Below are positions 7,125 to 15,611 of a DNA stretch of 34,020 nt, one piece after another. A model generated the notes under the pieces. The model was not told the DNA's origin and did no database searches. It was given only the letters and a program-made list of their open reading frames with translations. Source of the stretch: Nitrospirales bacterium (GTDB taxonomy: Bacteria; Nitrospirota; Nitrospiria; Nitrospirales; UBA8639); NCBI GenBank assembly GCA_029261255.1, contig JAJDBQ010000032.1, forward strand, positions 1 through 34,020, read 5' to 3'. The translations under genes were made by a program, and so were the position numbers. The stretch's first letter is position 1. Each line of letters begins with the position of its first letter.

Positions 7125-7349
7125 TCATGAGAAAGGGCTCTGAATGGTGTCTGTTCCACGTTCTTCCACAATATGATAGGAAGGGCATTCAATAGAACTG
7201 GCTTTACCCTGCCCCCAAAATATGTCGACCACGATGAATAATGCTCCGGCGGTATGGTGAACGAGGTTGCAGCGCACCTGGTACTGGAAATTTTTGTCGA
7301 TTTGAGTACAATAGCAATCGAACGTGTGAACTGACAGTAATACTACCAT
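7125..7349 (-). CDS. Possible small protein of unknown function
   Basis: An open frame of 74 codons within the 742-bp gap between the SMR and TPR genes. The product has a plausible, non-repetitive composition, with a central segment VHHTAGALFIVVDIFWGQGKAS, but no family is recognised. No ribosome site is visible before ATG 7349. It may be a real small gene or a remnant. The rest of the gap holds a degenerate dispersed repeat (7400-7497) and nothing else I can name. Confidence 0.25.
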   Translation of the reverse strand: MVVLLSVHTFDCYCTQIDKNFQYQVRCNLVHHTAGALFIVVDIFWGQGKASSIECPSYHIVEERGTDTIQSPFS

Positions 7350-7399
7350 GCTCGTATTATGAATGAAGGATAGTTACAGGGAAGATTGAGACATATCAT

Positions 7400-7497
7400 C
7401 AGCTGCGTTCTTGTCCTTTGGCCGTATTCACGTACAGGAAGTACGCGCCGCGCATCCAAATGACTAGGCCTTGCTGAATGAATTTTTTGATCCTTCC
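7400..7497 (+). repeat. Dispersed repeat copy 2 (short, degenerate)
   Basis: Aligns by eye with the short copy at 9405-9528: GCGTTCTTGTCCTTTGGCC, TTCACGTAC-x(4)-AAGTACGC, CGCGCATC, AGGCCTTGCTGAAT and TTTTTTGATCCTTCC. The left terminal part is not recognisable, so this is a decayed copy. Confidence 0.55.
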
Positions 7498-7742
7498 GTT
7501 TGTTTCTGATGCCAAAACGTGTTTGGAGTATATACGGGCTATTTCTGGAAACATTCAACAGACCACTTACAGTGGGGTCTTGTGCATGTACGTGGCGGGT
7601 ACGCGTCACTCATCGTTGGGCTAGCTACCTGATGGAACGGGCTTATTCACGTTGAAAATTTGTTGAGTATAGATTCAGGGGCAAGTCTTCAAGTCGTGAG
7701 GCGGCGAAGGGGGGCTCAAATCATTTGATCTGGAGAACTATG

Positions 7743-9404
7743 ATGAACACACCAACGACATCTTGGCGTTTTTGTATTGCGTTATTCTGGTTTATTTTGA
7801 CTTTAAGTCTTGTGGGAAACGTTCAAGCTCGGGGGGACGCGGTCCTTCTGCAGGGTAATCTGGGTGATCATCATTATCCCGTGACGACATCAGTGCCCAA
7901 GGCTCAACAGTATTTTGATCAAGGGTTGGTGTTGGCCTATGGGTTTAATCATGCGGAAGCCGCTCGGTCGTTTCGAGAGGCGCAGAAACATGATCCCACT
8001 TGTGCCATGTGTTTCTGGGGCGAGGCGTTAGTTCTGGGTCCTAATATTAATGCGCCCATGGATGATTCAGTGGTGCCTCAAGCCTATGCCGCGGCCCAGC
8101 ATGCTATGTCGTTGCGAGAAAAGGCGAATGGAAAGGAACGTGCGCTTATTCAAGCGGTAGCCAAACGCTATGTCAAAGAGGTTCCAACAGATCGGTCAGT
8201 GTTTGATCTCACCTATGCAGAAGCCATGCGTCAGGTTGCTGGCCAGTTTCCGACTGATCCAGTTATCGGTGGGCTGTTGGCTGAAGCGTTGATGGACGTG
8301 CATCCATGGGATTTTTGGACGAAAGAGGGAAACGCCCAACCTTGGACATCAGAAATTGTCTCTGTTTTGGAAGCCGTGTTGAAACAGACACCTGGTGCGC
8401 CGTTGGCGAATCATCTCTATATCCATACGATGGAATCTTCACCTCATCCTGAAAAGGCCATTCCCAGCGCTGAACGATTGGCGACCTTAGTCCCTGGATC
8501 TGGCCATTTGGTTCATATGCCTGCGCATATTTATATTCGGGTAGGGCGCTATCGTGATTCCGCTTCTGCGACGCACCAAGCGAGCCAGGTAGATCAGGAT
8601 TATCTAAGCCATTCACATACTGAAAGCCTCTACACCGCCGCCTATATTCCTCACAATATCCATTTTTCATGGGCCGCAGCGAGCAAGCTTGGACAACAGG
8701 AAATCTCGATGAAAGCCGCGCAAGATACGGCTGCCAACGTGAGCCTTGAAGGAATGCGAGATCCAGCTTTCGCTGGGACGTTACAGCATTTTTGGTTGAT
8801 GCCACTCTTTACTCAAGCGCTTTTTGGACAGTGGGATTCCATACTCCTGGAACCGCTGCCACCCACCGATCTCTTGTATCCTGTTGGCATGTATCACTAT
8901 GCGCGTGGACTAGCGTTTATACGACAAAGCAAGTTGGAACAGGCGAATAAGGAACTTGATGAGTTGAGGAGCATCACCAAGAATCCAGGCATTGCCGGTT
9001 TGACGATCTTTGATTTAAACGCCGTTCCTCAAATCCTAGAACTCGCACTTGAGGTTTTGGCTGGTGAAATTTCCGCGAAACGCGGAGATTATGATGCTGC
9101 CGTGACCCATTTGAATACGGCAATTGTCATAGAGGATGGATTAAACTATACGGAACCTAAGGATTGGTACCTACCGCCACGGCAAGTTTTGGGCGCCGTG
9201 TTCCTGGAAGCAGGCAAGGCCGAAGAAGCAGAATTGGTCTATCGAGAAGATCTCCATGTTCATCCACAGAATGGATGGTCCCTCTTTGGTTTGGGAGAAA
9301 GCCTGAGAATTCAAGGAAAGTTAAATGAAGCCAAGGCTGTGCAGCAAGAATTTGAAGAAGCGTGGGCTGATGCCGATGTTGTGCTGACAAGTTCCAGGTT
9401 TTAG
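7743..9404 (+). CDS. Exported TPR-repeat protein
   Basis: A 553-residue protein with a signal peptide (hydrophobic core FCIALFWFILTLSLVG, cleavage near VQA-RG) and several tetratricopeptide-like helical pairs, so probably periplasmic. The N-terminal part contains AQQYFDQGLVLAYGFNHAEAARSFREAQKHDPTC and CAMCFWGEALVLGPNIN, hallmarks of a widespread family of TPR proteins whose function is unknown. The CAMC pair could hold a metal or disulfide. C-terminal repeats appear in GDYDAAVTHLNTAI and GKAEEAELVYREDL. ATG 7743 is chosen because GGAG (7732-7735) is 7 nt upstream; ATG 7740 is possible. The stop codon is followed within one base by a dispersed repeat. Confidence 0.85.
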   Translation: MNTPTTSWRFCIALFWFILTLSLVGNVQARGDAVLLQGNLGDHHYPVTTSVPKAQQYFDQGLVLAYGFNHAEAARSFREAQKHDPTCAMCFWGEALVLGPNINAPMDDSVVPQAYAAAQHAMSLREKANGKERALIQAVAKRYVKEVPTDRSVFDLTYAEAMRQVAGQFPTDPVIGGLLAEALMDVHPWDFWTKEGNAQPWTSEIVSVLEAVLKQTPGAPLANHLYIHTMESSPHPEKAIPSAERLATLVPGSGHLVHMPAHIYIRVGRYRDSASATHQASQVDQDYLSHSHTESLYTAAYIPHNIHFSWAAASKLGQQEISMKAAQDTAANVSLEGMRDPAFAGTLQHFWLMPLFTQALFGQWDSILLEPLPPTDLLYPVGMYHYARGLAFIRQSKLEQANKELDELRSITKNPGIAGLTIFDLNAVPQILELALEVLAGEISAKRGDYDAAVTHLNTAIVIEDGLNYTEPKDWYLPPRQVLGAVFLEAGKAEEAELVYREDLHVHPQNGWSLFGLGESLRIQGKLNEAKAVQQEFEEAWADADVVLTSSRF

Positions 9405-9528
9405 TGGGAATGTTGAAAAAACCCGCCAGCGGCGTTCTCGCTCTTTTGCCGTGCTCACGTACTGAGAGTACGCTCCGCGCGTCAAAAGGGCTGCGGCCTT
9501 ACTGGACGAACTTTTTTGACCATTCCCC
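9405..9528 (+). repeat. Dispersed repeat copy 3 (short form)
   Basis: Begins GGGAATGTTGAAAAAACCC (from 9406) and ends CTTTTTTGACCATTCCCC, giving clear imperfect terminal inverted repeats. It lacks the central block found in the long copies. It starts one base after the TPR gene stop codon. About 60 bp past its right end TATTCAACAGGCTC occurs, a tail also seen beyond copies at 5490 and 25664, so the true element may be longer. Confidence 0.8.
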
Positions 9529-9968
9529 CTCGTTGATGTGAGTGACCGTCCTCAAGTGTCTATAGCCAATGGACATGAAATATTCAACAGGCTCTTAGTC
9601 GAAATGGGTGCGGTTCTACTGTAGCGAGTGTTTCTTCATTAAATTTCCCCGACTATTTTGTTGGTTGTCTGGTCTTTGTCTACATGGGAATCTGGACTAT
9701 TTCCTTCCAAAACCCAGATACTCAAGGTGTGGAGTGGGACGAGTGTCGTATTCCCTTCGGTACTGTAATTTTTAGGGGTTTTAGCCTCATCCCCTTATTT
9801 CCTCTTTTTTCTCTTCCGGTTTATTTAAGTTCCTTGTTTGGACATCCGAAATAGCCATCATAAGGGTCTTGCTAATAAGAAGGCCTTTCATGGTAGCCCA
9901 ATGCCTTTACTGGCGTTTATTTTTTGAGATATTTGAATGAATGTTCAACTGTCTATATGGAGCCTTTC
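9529..9968. other. Intergenic region before the LuxR-type gene
   Basis: About 440 bp with no convincing gene on either strand. It holds the TATTCAACAGGCTC tail of the preceding repeat and pyrimidine-rich stretches near 9800-9825. I see no clear promoter or terminator. Confidence 0.4.
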
Positions 9969-10616
9969 ATGACACGGAGATCGATTGGAATACCTTGTTC
10001 GGCTTTGCCATCTGACGGCAAGGATAATGGTTCAGGGCTTACGCGGCTCGAAGCCATTGCTGAACGACGTTCGATTCCTGGCGTGATGTTATTTGCCGGG
10101 TCGGGTGATGTCCTCTTTATGAATGCTGAAGCGGAAGTCTTGAGTCAACAAATGATGGGTGCGCAGTTTGGTGAAGGATCAGCAGATGTGTTACCTGAAG
10201 AAATTCGAAATCTGTGTGTCGCCCTTCGAAATTTATTAGAAAGTGAAGAGCAAGAGGACGATGAGGGGCAGCATGAGTTACGGAGAGTGATAGGAGATGA
10301 TCAGGCGCCGGTGTTATTACGTGGGTTTCCCTTGGCACCTCATTCTCCAACAGATGATGCGTGCATGTTGATCCTTATGGAAAAAATCGGACGCGAGCGG
10401 CGTATTGTTCCTGCCCAAGCCAAAGATCATTTTCGGCTGACTGATCGAGAAGTGGAAATTGTGAAGTACATTAGTGAAGGTTGGACCAATAAAGAAATTG
10501 CAAAACATCTCGAGATTAGTGAACATACTGTGAAAGAACATGTGAGGCATTTACTGAAAAAAACCAAGAGCACGACCCGCACAGGCATTCTTGCCCAAAT
10601 CTTTCAAGATACGTAA
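9969..10616 (+). CDS. LuxR-type transcriptional regulator
   Basis: A 215-residue cytosolic DNA-binding protein. The C-terminal 65 residues are a LuxR/GerE helix-turn-helix: FRLTDREVEIVKYISEGWTNKEIAKHLEISEHTVKEHVRHLLKKTKSTTRTGI, with the usual LT-x-RE and HTV-x-xH marks. The N-terminal 120 residues look like a PAS-type sensor fold (RSIPGVMLFAGSGDVLFMNAEAE) rather than a receiver, as no phospho-acceptor Asp pattern is seen. The signal is unknown. ATG 9969 is preferred because GGAG (9959-9962) is 6 nt upstream; upstream in-frame codons (9957 ATG, 9924 TTG) lack this. It lies 78 bp before an ECF sigma gene on the same strand and may share its regulation. Confidence 0.9.
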   Translation: MTRRSIGIPCSALPSDGKDNGSGLTRLEAIAERRSIPGVMLFAGSGDVLFMNAEAEVLSQQMMGAQFGEGSADVLPEEIRNLCVALRNLLESEEQEDDEGQHELRRVIGDDQAPVLLRGFPLAPHSPTDDACMLILMEKIGRERRIVPAQAKDHFRLTDREVEIVKYISEGWTNKEIAKHLEISEHTVKEHVRHLLKKTKSTTRTGILAQIFQDT

Positions 10617-10694
10617 CGCCTTTCTTTTCGCCTTTCTCTTTCTTTTCATAATTCTTCTTGATTATCACTGCGACACCAGTGGATAATCTCCGCC

Positions 10695-11405
10695 ATGTCT
10701 CTATTTCTGTGGCCATGGCCTTCCAGTCTGTTCGTCGCGTTAGGCGTTCCGACCTTACATGACACGATTCAGCTTGATGAAGCTGGAATGGTTCAGGCGC
10801 TTCAACGAGGTGATGAATCCGTTTTTTCAGCTGTCATGGAGGAATATTCAGGCTCTTTACTTCGGTTAGCCATGTCCTTTGTTCCTAGCCGTGCTGTTGC
10901 GGAAGAAGTCGTTCAGGAGACGTGGATGGGTGTGTTGGAGGGGATTGGCCGGTTTGAAGGGCGATCTTCATTTAAAACATGGTTATTCCGAATTCTTACG
11001 AATCGAGCCAAGACGCGAGGTATACGAGAGAAGCGTTACGTGCCCTTCGGATTGCCAGGCTCTGACTCCGATGGAGACGATGGCCCCTCTCTTGAAGATT
11101 CTCTATTTGTGCCAGAGGGCTCTGGGGAAGGGCATTGGGCTGATCCTCCCCAAGGATGGGAAGCCGATACTCCAGAACGTGCGTTGTTATCGAAAGAATG
11201 CCGGTTGGCCATTGAAGAGGCTATTAGTGGATTACCTGACAATCAACGGCAGGTGATTACTCTACGAGATGTCGAAGGGGTCAGTGCCGAAGAGATCTGT
11301 AATATTCTCTCGATAAGTGAGACGAATCAGCGTGTGTTATTACATCGAGCGAGAACGAAAGTGCGGCGCGTGTTAGATCCTTATGTGCGTGGAGGTAAGA
11401 AGTAG
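10695..11405 (+). CDS. ECF (RpoE-like) sigma factor
   Basis: Extracytoplasmic-function sigma-70 factor that directs RNA polymerase to a stress or envelope regulon. Sigma region 2 spans about residues 32-110 (VQALQRGDESVFSAVMEEYSG, VPSRAVAEEVVQETW, SSFKTWLFRILTNRA). Region 4 spans about 175-235 (CRLAIEEAISGLPDNQRQVITLRDVEGVSAEEICNILSIS). The linker between them is long and acidic (GSDSDGDDGPSLED...), which is unusual. ATG 10695 has no clear ribosome site. ATG 10788 (MVQALQRG) would start right at region 2 and is an alternative. The anti-sigma gene follows after 5 bp. Confidence 0.93.
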   Translation: MSLFLWPWPSSLFVALGVPTLHDTIQLDEAGMVQALQRGDESVFSAVMEEYSGSLLRLAMSFVPSRAVAEEVVQETWMGVLEGIGRFEGRSSFKTWLFRILTNRAKTRGIREKRYVPFGLPGSDSDGDDGPSLEDSLFVPEGSGEGHWADPPQGWEADTPERALLSKECRLAIEEAISGLPDNQRQVITLRDVEGVSAEEICNILSISETNQRVLLHRARTKVRRVLDPYVRGGKK

Positions 11406-11410
11406 TCGCG

Positions 11411-11731
11411 ATGGAAAAGAATTTCAAGCAACAACTCATGGGCTACATGGCCGGAAACTTCACGTGTAAGGAAGTTGCTCAATTGATTACCGAATATCTG
11501 GAAGGTTCGTTTTCGCTGAGCCAACGTGTTCGTTTCCAGATGCATATCGGGCTGTGCCTGGCATGCCGAAATTACTTGCGTCAGATGAAGTATACTGTAG
11601 CCACCCTGGGCCAATTGCCTGCTGAGCCAGTGCCTCCAGAGGTCAAAGAGGCCTTGATGAACCGCTTTCGAACGTGGAAAAAAGAACAATCTTCACAAGG
11701 CTCTCCCGCGGATTCTCAAAAACCTTCTTAG
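11411..11731 (+). CDS. Zinc-finger anti-sigma factor (zf-HC2)
   Basis: A 106-residue protein of the ZAS/zf-HC2 type that should bind the ECF sigma encoded 5 bp upstream and hold it inactive. The zinc motif is complete: C19-x25-H45-x3-C49-x2-C52 (FTCKEV ... HIGLCLACRNYL). There is no membrane segment, so it is a soluble anti-sigma. Soluble ZAS proteins are often redox-sensitive, losing zinc when the cysteines are oxidised; whether this one does so is inference. The C-terminal 35 residues are polar and probably disordered. GGAGGT (11391-11396), inside the sigma gene, is 14 nt before ATG 11411, so translation may depend on coupling. Confidence 0.9.
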   Translation: MEKNFKQQLMGYMAGNFTCKEVAQLITEYLEGSFSLSQRVRFQMHIGLCLACRNYLRQMKYTVATLGQLPAEPVPPEVKEALMNRFRTWKKEQSSQGSPADSQKPS

Positions 11732-11822
11732 TTTCAGGACCATAGCCTGACTTCAATAGCTGTTATGGTCGGACAATTTTGTTCTCAGCTGTTCGCTCCT
11801 CATATTGTCATAAGAATTCCGT

Positions 11823-11830
11823 AAAGGAGG
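11823..11830 (+). promoter_or_regulatory. Ribosome-binding site fixing the thioredoxin-like start
   Basis: AAAGGAGG ends 5 nt before ATG 11836, which sets this start over the upstream in-frame codons back to 11779. Confidence 0.8.
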
Positions 11831-11835
11831 TTGTG

Positions 11836-12414
11836 ATGGCGTTGAAAGAATCCACGATGCTTGCGTTAGGGACAGCAATGCCGGATTTTTCGCTCCAGGA
11901 TGTTCGTACCCAACAGGTCATTTCTCCTGATACGTTTCGCGGAAAACCTGCGTTGTTGGTGATGTTTATCTGCCGTCATTGTCCTTATGTCGTGCATGTA
12001 CAGGATGAATTAACCAGGTTGGCTCGAGATTACGAAGAGAAGAATGTTGGAATTCTTGGAGTCAGTAGTAATGATGCCCGTGGCTATCCTGCGGATGCAC
12101 CATCCCGCCTCAAGGATATGGCTAATCAACTGGATTGGCAATTTCCCTACTGTTATGACGAAACACAGGCCGTTGCTAAAGCGTTTACTGCCGCTTGTAC
12201 TCCAGACTTTTTTGTTTTTGATAAGGAACGAAGCCTGATCTATCGTGGGCAACTAGACAGCAGTCGACCAGGCAACGGTAAGCCTGTTGCTGGACGAGAT
12301 TTACGTCTGGCGCTTGATGCCGTGTTGGCTGGGCAACCTGTGCCGAGTCAACAACGCCCGAGCGCAGGATGTAACATTAAGTGGAAACCTGGAAATGAAC
12401 CAGAGTATGCGTGA
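11836..12414 (+). CDS. Thioredoxin-like (AhpC/TSA-type) protein
   Basis: A 192-residue cytosolic protein with a thioredoxin/redoxin fold. The N-terminal MPDFSLQDV and DTFRGKPALLVMFICRHCPYVVHVQDEL carry the C46-x-x-C49 redox pair (CRHC); the family usually has NHCPYV at this place. CTPDFFVFD holds the cis-proline loop. The end PSAGCNIKWKPGNEPEY is a strong signature of this thioredoxin-like subfamily. It probably reduces peroxides or disulfides, but no substrate is known. It follows the ECF sigma/anti-sigma pair by about 100 bp on the same strand, so it is a candidate member of that regulon. Confidence 0.92.
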   Translation: MALKESTMLALGTAMPDFSLQDVRTQQVISPDTFRGKPALLVMFICRHCPYVVHVQDELTRLARDYEEKNVGILGVSSNDARGYPADAPSRLKDMANQLDWQFPYCYDETQAVAKAFTAACTPDFFVFDKERSLIYRGQLDSSRPGNGKPVAGRDLRLALDAVLAGQPVPSQQRPSAGCNIKWKPGNEPEYA

Positions 12415-12514
12415 GTCAGTAAAACGGGAGCTGTGAAAAGGAAGGTGTTGCTCTGATCATCAGTTTTTCATGCTTTCAGTTTTGTTCTCCTTCTCATTTT
12501 ATGTCTTGCACATC

Positions 12515-13261
12515 TCACTTCTTCTTGAATGCAATATCTCCGAAATAGGCAACCGCATGTTCTTTGGTGTTGTCGGTATCCGTCATGATGGCCACTCCTG
12601 ATATTTTTGGCGGGTCTTCTCCAAATGCTTGTATGTAATCCTCATAGACATTTCGTTCTTCTGTAACCCATTCGTTCAGTCGAGTGTTTCCACTCTCAAT
12701 GACAATCATGGTGACTTGATCTGTGTAGGGGTTGGGAATCATGGTGCCAATCGGACTCTTGTTTGCCCAAATGTAATTGAGTGCACCAATGGGAGGATAT
12801 TGGCCATACAAGAGTTTGGCGGTCTCGTATTTAGTTTTTTCGAAAAACCCGACTTTTGTACTATCATATTCAAATGTGATGTAGAGCCGTGCTGGGTAAT
12901 CATCTCCTGTCTTTTTTGTGACATCTCCATTTTGTAGAATATTTTCGACTTTCCAGCGCCATTGCACGACAGGGTATTCTTTCGGATCAATGGTGATTTC
13001 TTTGGTGAGACCCGATGAAGATTCATGACTGACAGATTTGACGACCACCTGATCTTGATCTTTGACCAGGGTATATTGCGTATGTGTTGGAATTTTATCA
13101 AATGTGAGTGGCTTCCAACCTACCGGAAACGTGGTGCCAGGCTGGGATAGGGAAAACTTTCCAATGTCCAATTGTTCATGTGTTTCGGCAATGGCACTCG
13201 TTGAGCTGATGAGTGCAAAGCCGAGCGCAAGGAATTTCTTCAAAAGATTCAGTTGAGGCAT
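12515..13261 (-). CDS. DUF3047 family periplasmic protein
   Basis: A 248-residue protein matching DUF3047, with the typical pattern FPVGWKPLTFDKIPTHTQYTLVKD, a central VVQWRWKVENIL, DDYPARLYITFEYD and NYIWANKSPIGTMIPNPYT, ending VAIMTDTDNTKEHAVAYFGDIAF. Residues 1-25 are a signal peptide (LLKKFLALGFALISSTSAIA), so it is exported. The domain resembles carbohydrate-binding beta-sandwich folds, but its role is unknown. Its start is 19 bp past the end of the oxidoreductase gene on the same strand (14834-13281), so it is probably the last gene of the TVP38-oxidoreductase-DUF3047 unit. Confidence 0.9.
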   Translation of the reverse strand: MPQLNLLKKFLALGFALISSTSAIAETHEQLDIGKFSLSQPGTTFPVGWKPLTFDKIPTHTQYTLVKDQDQVVVKSVSHESSSGLTKEITIDPKEYPVVQWRWKVENILQNGDVTKKTGDDYPARLYITFEYDSTKVGFFEKTKYETAKLLYGQYPPIGALNYIWANKSPIGTMIPNPYTDQVTMIVIESGNTRLNEWVTEERNVYEDYIQAFGEDPPKISGVAIMTDTDNTKEHAVAYFGDIAFKKK

Positions 13262-13280
13262 GATGTATTCATGCTTGCCG

Positions 13281-14834
13281 TTAGCGTGACCAAGAAAAGA
13301 GCTTTGTTAAAAATTGTTTTTTTGTTTCACTGAGGGTAGTTTTCCTCCAGGCGTTTGCGGTTTTTTTAATGACTTCGGCTTGGGTGGGGTAGGGGTGAAT
13401 GGTCCCGGCGATGGTATTCAATCCAAGTCCACCTTTCATGGCAACAGTATATTCACTAATCATATCGCCAGCATGGGAGGCGACAATGGTGGCTCCCAGA
13501 ATTTGATCCGTGCCTTTTTTGACATGGACGCGGGCGAAGCCTTCGTCCTCCCCATCAAGAATCGCGCGATCGACTTCATTGAGATGAAAGGTAAATGTGT
13601 CGATTTCAATGCCTTTGTTTCTCGCATCTTGTTCATACATGCCCACATGAGCAATTTCAGGTTGCGTATAGGTGGCCCATGGGATAATGAGGTTCTCTGT
13701 GCTGGCATACCCTAACCCTAATGGATGAGGAAATAGAGCATTTTGAATGACAATTTGCGCTAACGCATCGGCGGTATGTGTAAATTTGAAGGGAAAGCAA
13801 ATATCGCCTGCTGCATAAATTTTGGGGTTGGTGGTTTGAAGTCGAGCATTCACTTTCACCCCTGATCGAGGATCAAATTCTACGCCCATTTTTTCTAGTC
13901 CCAGTCCCTCCACATTTGGGGCTCTTCCGACTCCGACTAGAATCTCATCGACCACGATTTCTTGCATGGTCCCGTTGGTTTCATATTTGATGACTTTATC
14001 GTTGTTTCGTTGTTCGATGCTCTGCACCTGAGAGTCGAAGACAAATTGCACCCCGTCTTCTTTCATTTGCGCTTGTACGACCGCTGCCGCATCGCTGTCT
14101 TCACGAGGAAGCACATGATCAGATCGTTCGAAGAGAAATACTTCGCTGCCAAAGCGGGCAAACGATTGCGCCATCTCACAGCCAATAGGTCCTGCGCCGA
14201 TGATACCGATGCGAGGCGGCAAGTCTGTTAAAGAAAATACGGTTTCGTTTGTTAAGTATCCAGCGTCCTCCAGGCCAGGTATCGGTGGAGCTGCTGCTCG
14301 AGCACCCGTACAAATTACAGCTTTGGAAAATTGGAGAGTGGTGCCGTTGACCTCAACGGTATCGGATCCCGTGAACTGGCCATTCCCGACATAGACATCA
14401 ACTCCTAGCTTGGTGTAGCGGTGAGCTGAGTCCACATGGCTGATCTTGGCGCGGAGCTTGCGCATACGGGCCATGGCCTTACCAAAATCCCTCTCCAGGT
14501 TTGGGGGGACATGTAGCCCAAATTTCGTGGCTTCTTTGACGGCATTCCACGCTTTCGCGGCGCGGATAACACCTTTAGAAGGGACGCATCCGACGTTCAA
14601 ACAATCACCACCCATCAGGTGGCGCTCAATGAGGGCCACTTTGGCTCCAAGAGCCGAGGCGATCGCTGCGGTGACGAGCCCCGCCGTCCCCGCGCCAATA
14701 ATGACCAAGTTATATCGGCCTGATGGCGTAGGATTTTGCCACTGAGGGGGGTGAACATTATTGATGAGTTCTTCATTGAATTCGTCTTGGGGGAGAATCA
14801 AATTCTGTTTATCTTTTATTTGAGTGGTCGTCAT
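13281..14834 (-). CDS. Mercuric-reductase-like flavin disulfide oxidoreductase
   Basis: FAD-dependent pyridine nucleotide-disulfide oxidoreductase of 517 residues. An N-terminal extension of about 40 residues precedes the FAD-binding motif IIGAGTAG (45-52). The redox pair is C78/C83 in GGDCLNVGCVPSK. The NAD(P)-binding motif is IGIIGAGPIGCEMA, followed by VGVGRAPN and the AAGD FAD motif. The C-terminal dimer domain has the active-site HPYPTQAE. It lacks the MerA N-terminal heavy-metal domain and the C-terminal vicinal cysteines, so true mercury reduction is unlikely; the substrate is unknown. ATG 14834 has GAGG 6 nt upstream. It lies 45 bp after a TVP38 gene, a pairing common in bacteria. Confidence 0.92.
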   Translation of the reverse strand: MTTTQIKDKQNLILPQDEFNEELINNVHPPQWQNPTPSGRYNLVIIGAGTAGLVTAAIASALGAKVALIERHLMGGDCLNVGCVPSKGVIRAAKAWNAVKEATKFGLHVPPNLERDFGKAMARMRKLRAKISHVDSAHRYTKLGVDVYVGNGQFTGSDTVEVNGTTLQFSKAVICTGARAAAPPIPGLEDAGYLTNETVFSLTDLPPRIGIIGAGPIGCEMAQSFARFGSEVFLFERSDHVLPREDSDAAAVVQAQMKEDGVQFVFDSQVQSIEQRNNDKVIKYETNGTMQEIVVDEILVGVGRAPNVEGLGLEKMGVEFDPRSGVKVNARLQTTNPKIYAAGDICFPFKFTHTADALAQIVIQNALFPHPLGLGYASTENLIIPWATYTQPEIAHVGMYEQDARNKGIEIDTFTFHLNEVDRAILDGEDEGFARVHVKKGTDQILGATIVASHAGDMISEYTVAMKGGLGLNTIAGTIHPYPTQAEVIKKTANAWRKTTLSETKKQFLTKLFSWSR

Positions 14835-14879
14835 AGGGTGCCTCAAGCGTTGTAACAATAAAGTAGGATCATGTCGTAT

Positions 14880-15611
14880 TTATGCTTTCGTGCCTGCTTC
14901 CTTTTTTTCGGTCCATTTACGATACGCGATAGGCATCAGAGCCAAGAGACCTAAAAGGGAAAAGGCTAAGAGGACTGAAGGACTGGCTATTTCACTCAAT
15001 GAATTAATCGAACCTAATTGGCGACCTGCAAAGGCAAACACAAAGCTTCCAGGAATGATGCCGAGGGATGTGGCGACCATATAGGTGCCGAGCTTGACCC
15101 GCGTGAGGCCCGAAACGAGGTTCACGAGGAAAAAGGGAAATGCTGGGATCAGTCGAAGAGTCATGAGATAGCTAAAGGCATTTTGAGCAAAGCCTGCCTG
15201 AATAGGCCCCAGTCGATCGCCAAATTTGTTTTCTACCCAATCTCGCAAAAGATATCGTGCGGCCAAAAAGGCTAAGGTTGCTCCAAGTGTTGCACCGATG
15301 TTGACAAACACTGTCCCCATGAGGCTGCCGAACAAGAAGCCACCGGTCAATGTGAGAATGGCTCCTCCAGGTAAGGAGAAAGTTGTTTGAAGAATGTACA
15401 CAAGAATAAATACCGCCACTGCAAGTGCGTAATTAGATTCGGTATAGTTTAAAAGAATATCGCGATTAGCCTTGAGCGCGTCGAGCGAGAGGTATTGGCT
15501 CAGGTCAAAATAGACAAAGGCACCTATTCCTAACAGAAAGAAAATCCCTGTGAGGATTTTTCCTGTTGAGGATTTAGGCGATTCAGTGCTTGGGGTGTTT
15601 GCTTGAGTCAT
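14880..15611 (-). CDS. TVP38/TMEM64 family membrane protein
   Basis: Inner-membrane protein of 243 residues in the TVP38/TMEM64 (SNARE-associated, DedA-like) family, probably involved in lipid or small-molecule transport; the exact role is unknown. A soluble Ser/Pro-rich N-terminus is followed by about six hydrophobic segments. The family motifs are FSLPGGAILTLTGGFLFG, GATLGATLAFLAARYLLRD and LRLIPAFPFFLVNLVSGLTRV, then LGIIPGSFVFAFAGRQLG. It has no cysteine. ATG 15611 is chosen because GGAG lies 6 nt upstream; ATGs at 15623 and 15638 are alternatives. It heads an operon with the oxidoreductase (45-bp gap) and probably the DUF3047 gene. Confidence 0.92.
   Translation of the reverse strand: MTQANTPSTESPKSSTGKILTGIFFLLGIGAFVYFDLSQYLSLDALKANRDILLNYTESNYALAVAVFILVYILQTTFSLPGGAILTLTGGFLFGSLMGTVFVNIGATLGATLAFLAARYLLRDWVENKFGDRLGPIQAGFAQNAFSYLMTLRLIPAFPFFLVNLVSGLTRVKLGTYMVATSLGIIPGSFVFAFAGRQLGSINSLSEIASPSVLLAFSLLGLLALMPIAYRKWTEKKEAGTKA

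Noticed and set aside
7343-7609. Open frame of 88 codons on the minus strand
   Set aside because: It runs through a degenerate dispersed repeat and has no ribosome site; similar frames arise in the other repeat copies.
11738-11770. GACCATA/TATGGTC inverted repeat after the anti-sigma gene as a terminator
   Set aside because: Only 7 bp of stem, a 19-nt loop and no proper T-run directly after it.
13281-14834. True mercuric reductase (merA)
   Set aside because: No heavy-metal N-terminal domain, no C-terminal vicinal cysteines and no other mer genes nearby.
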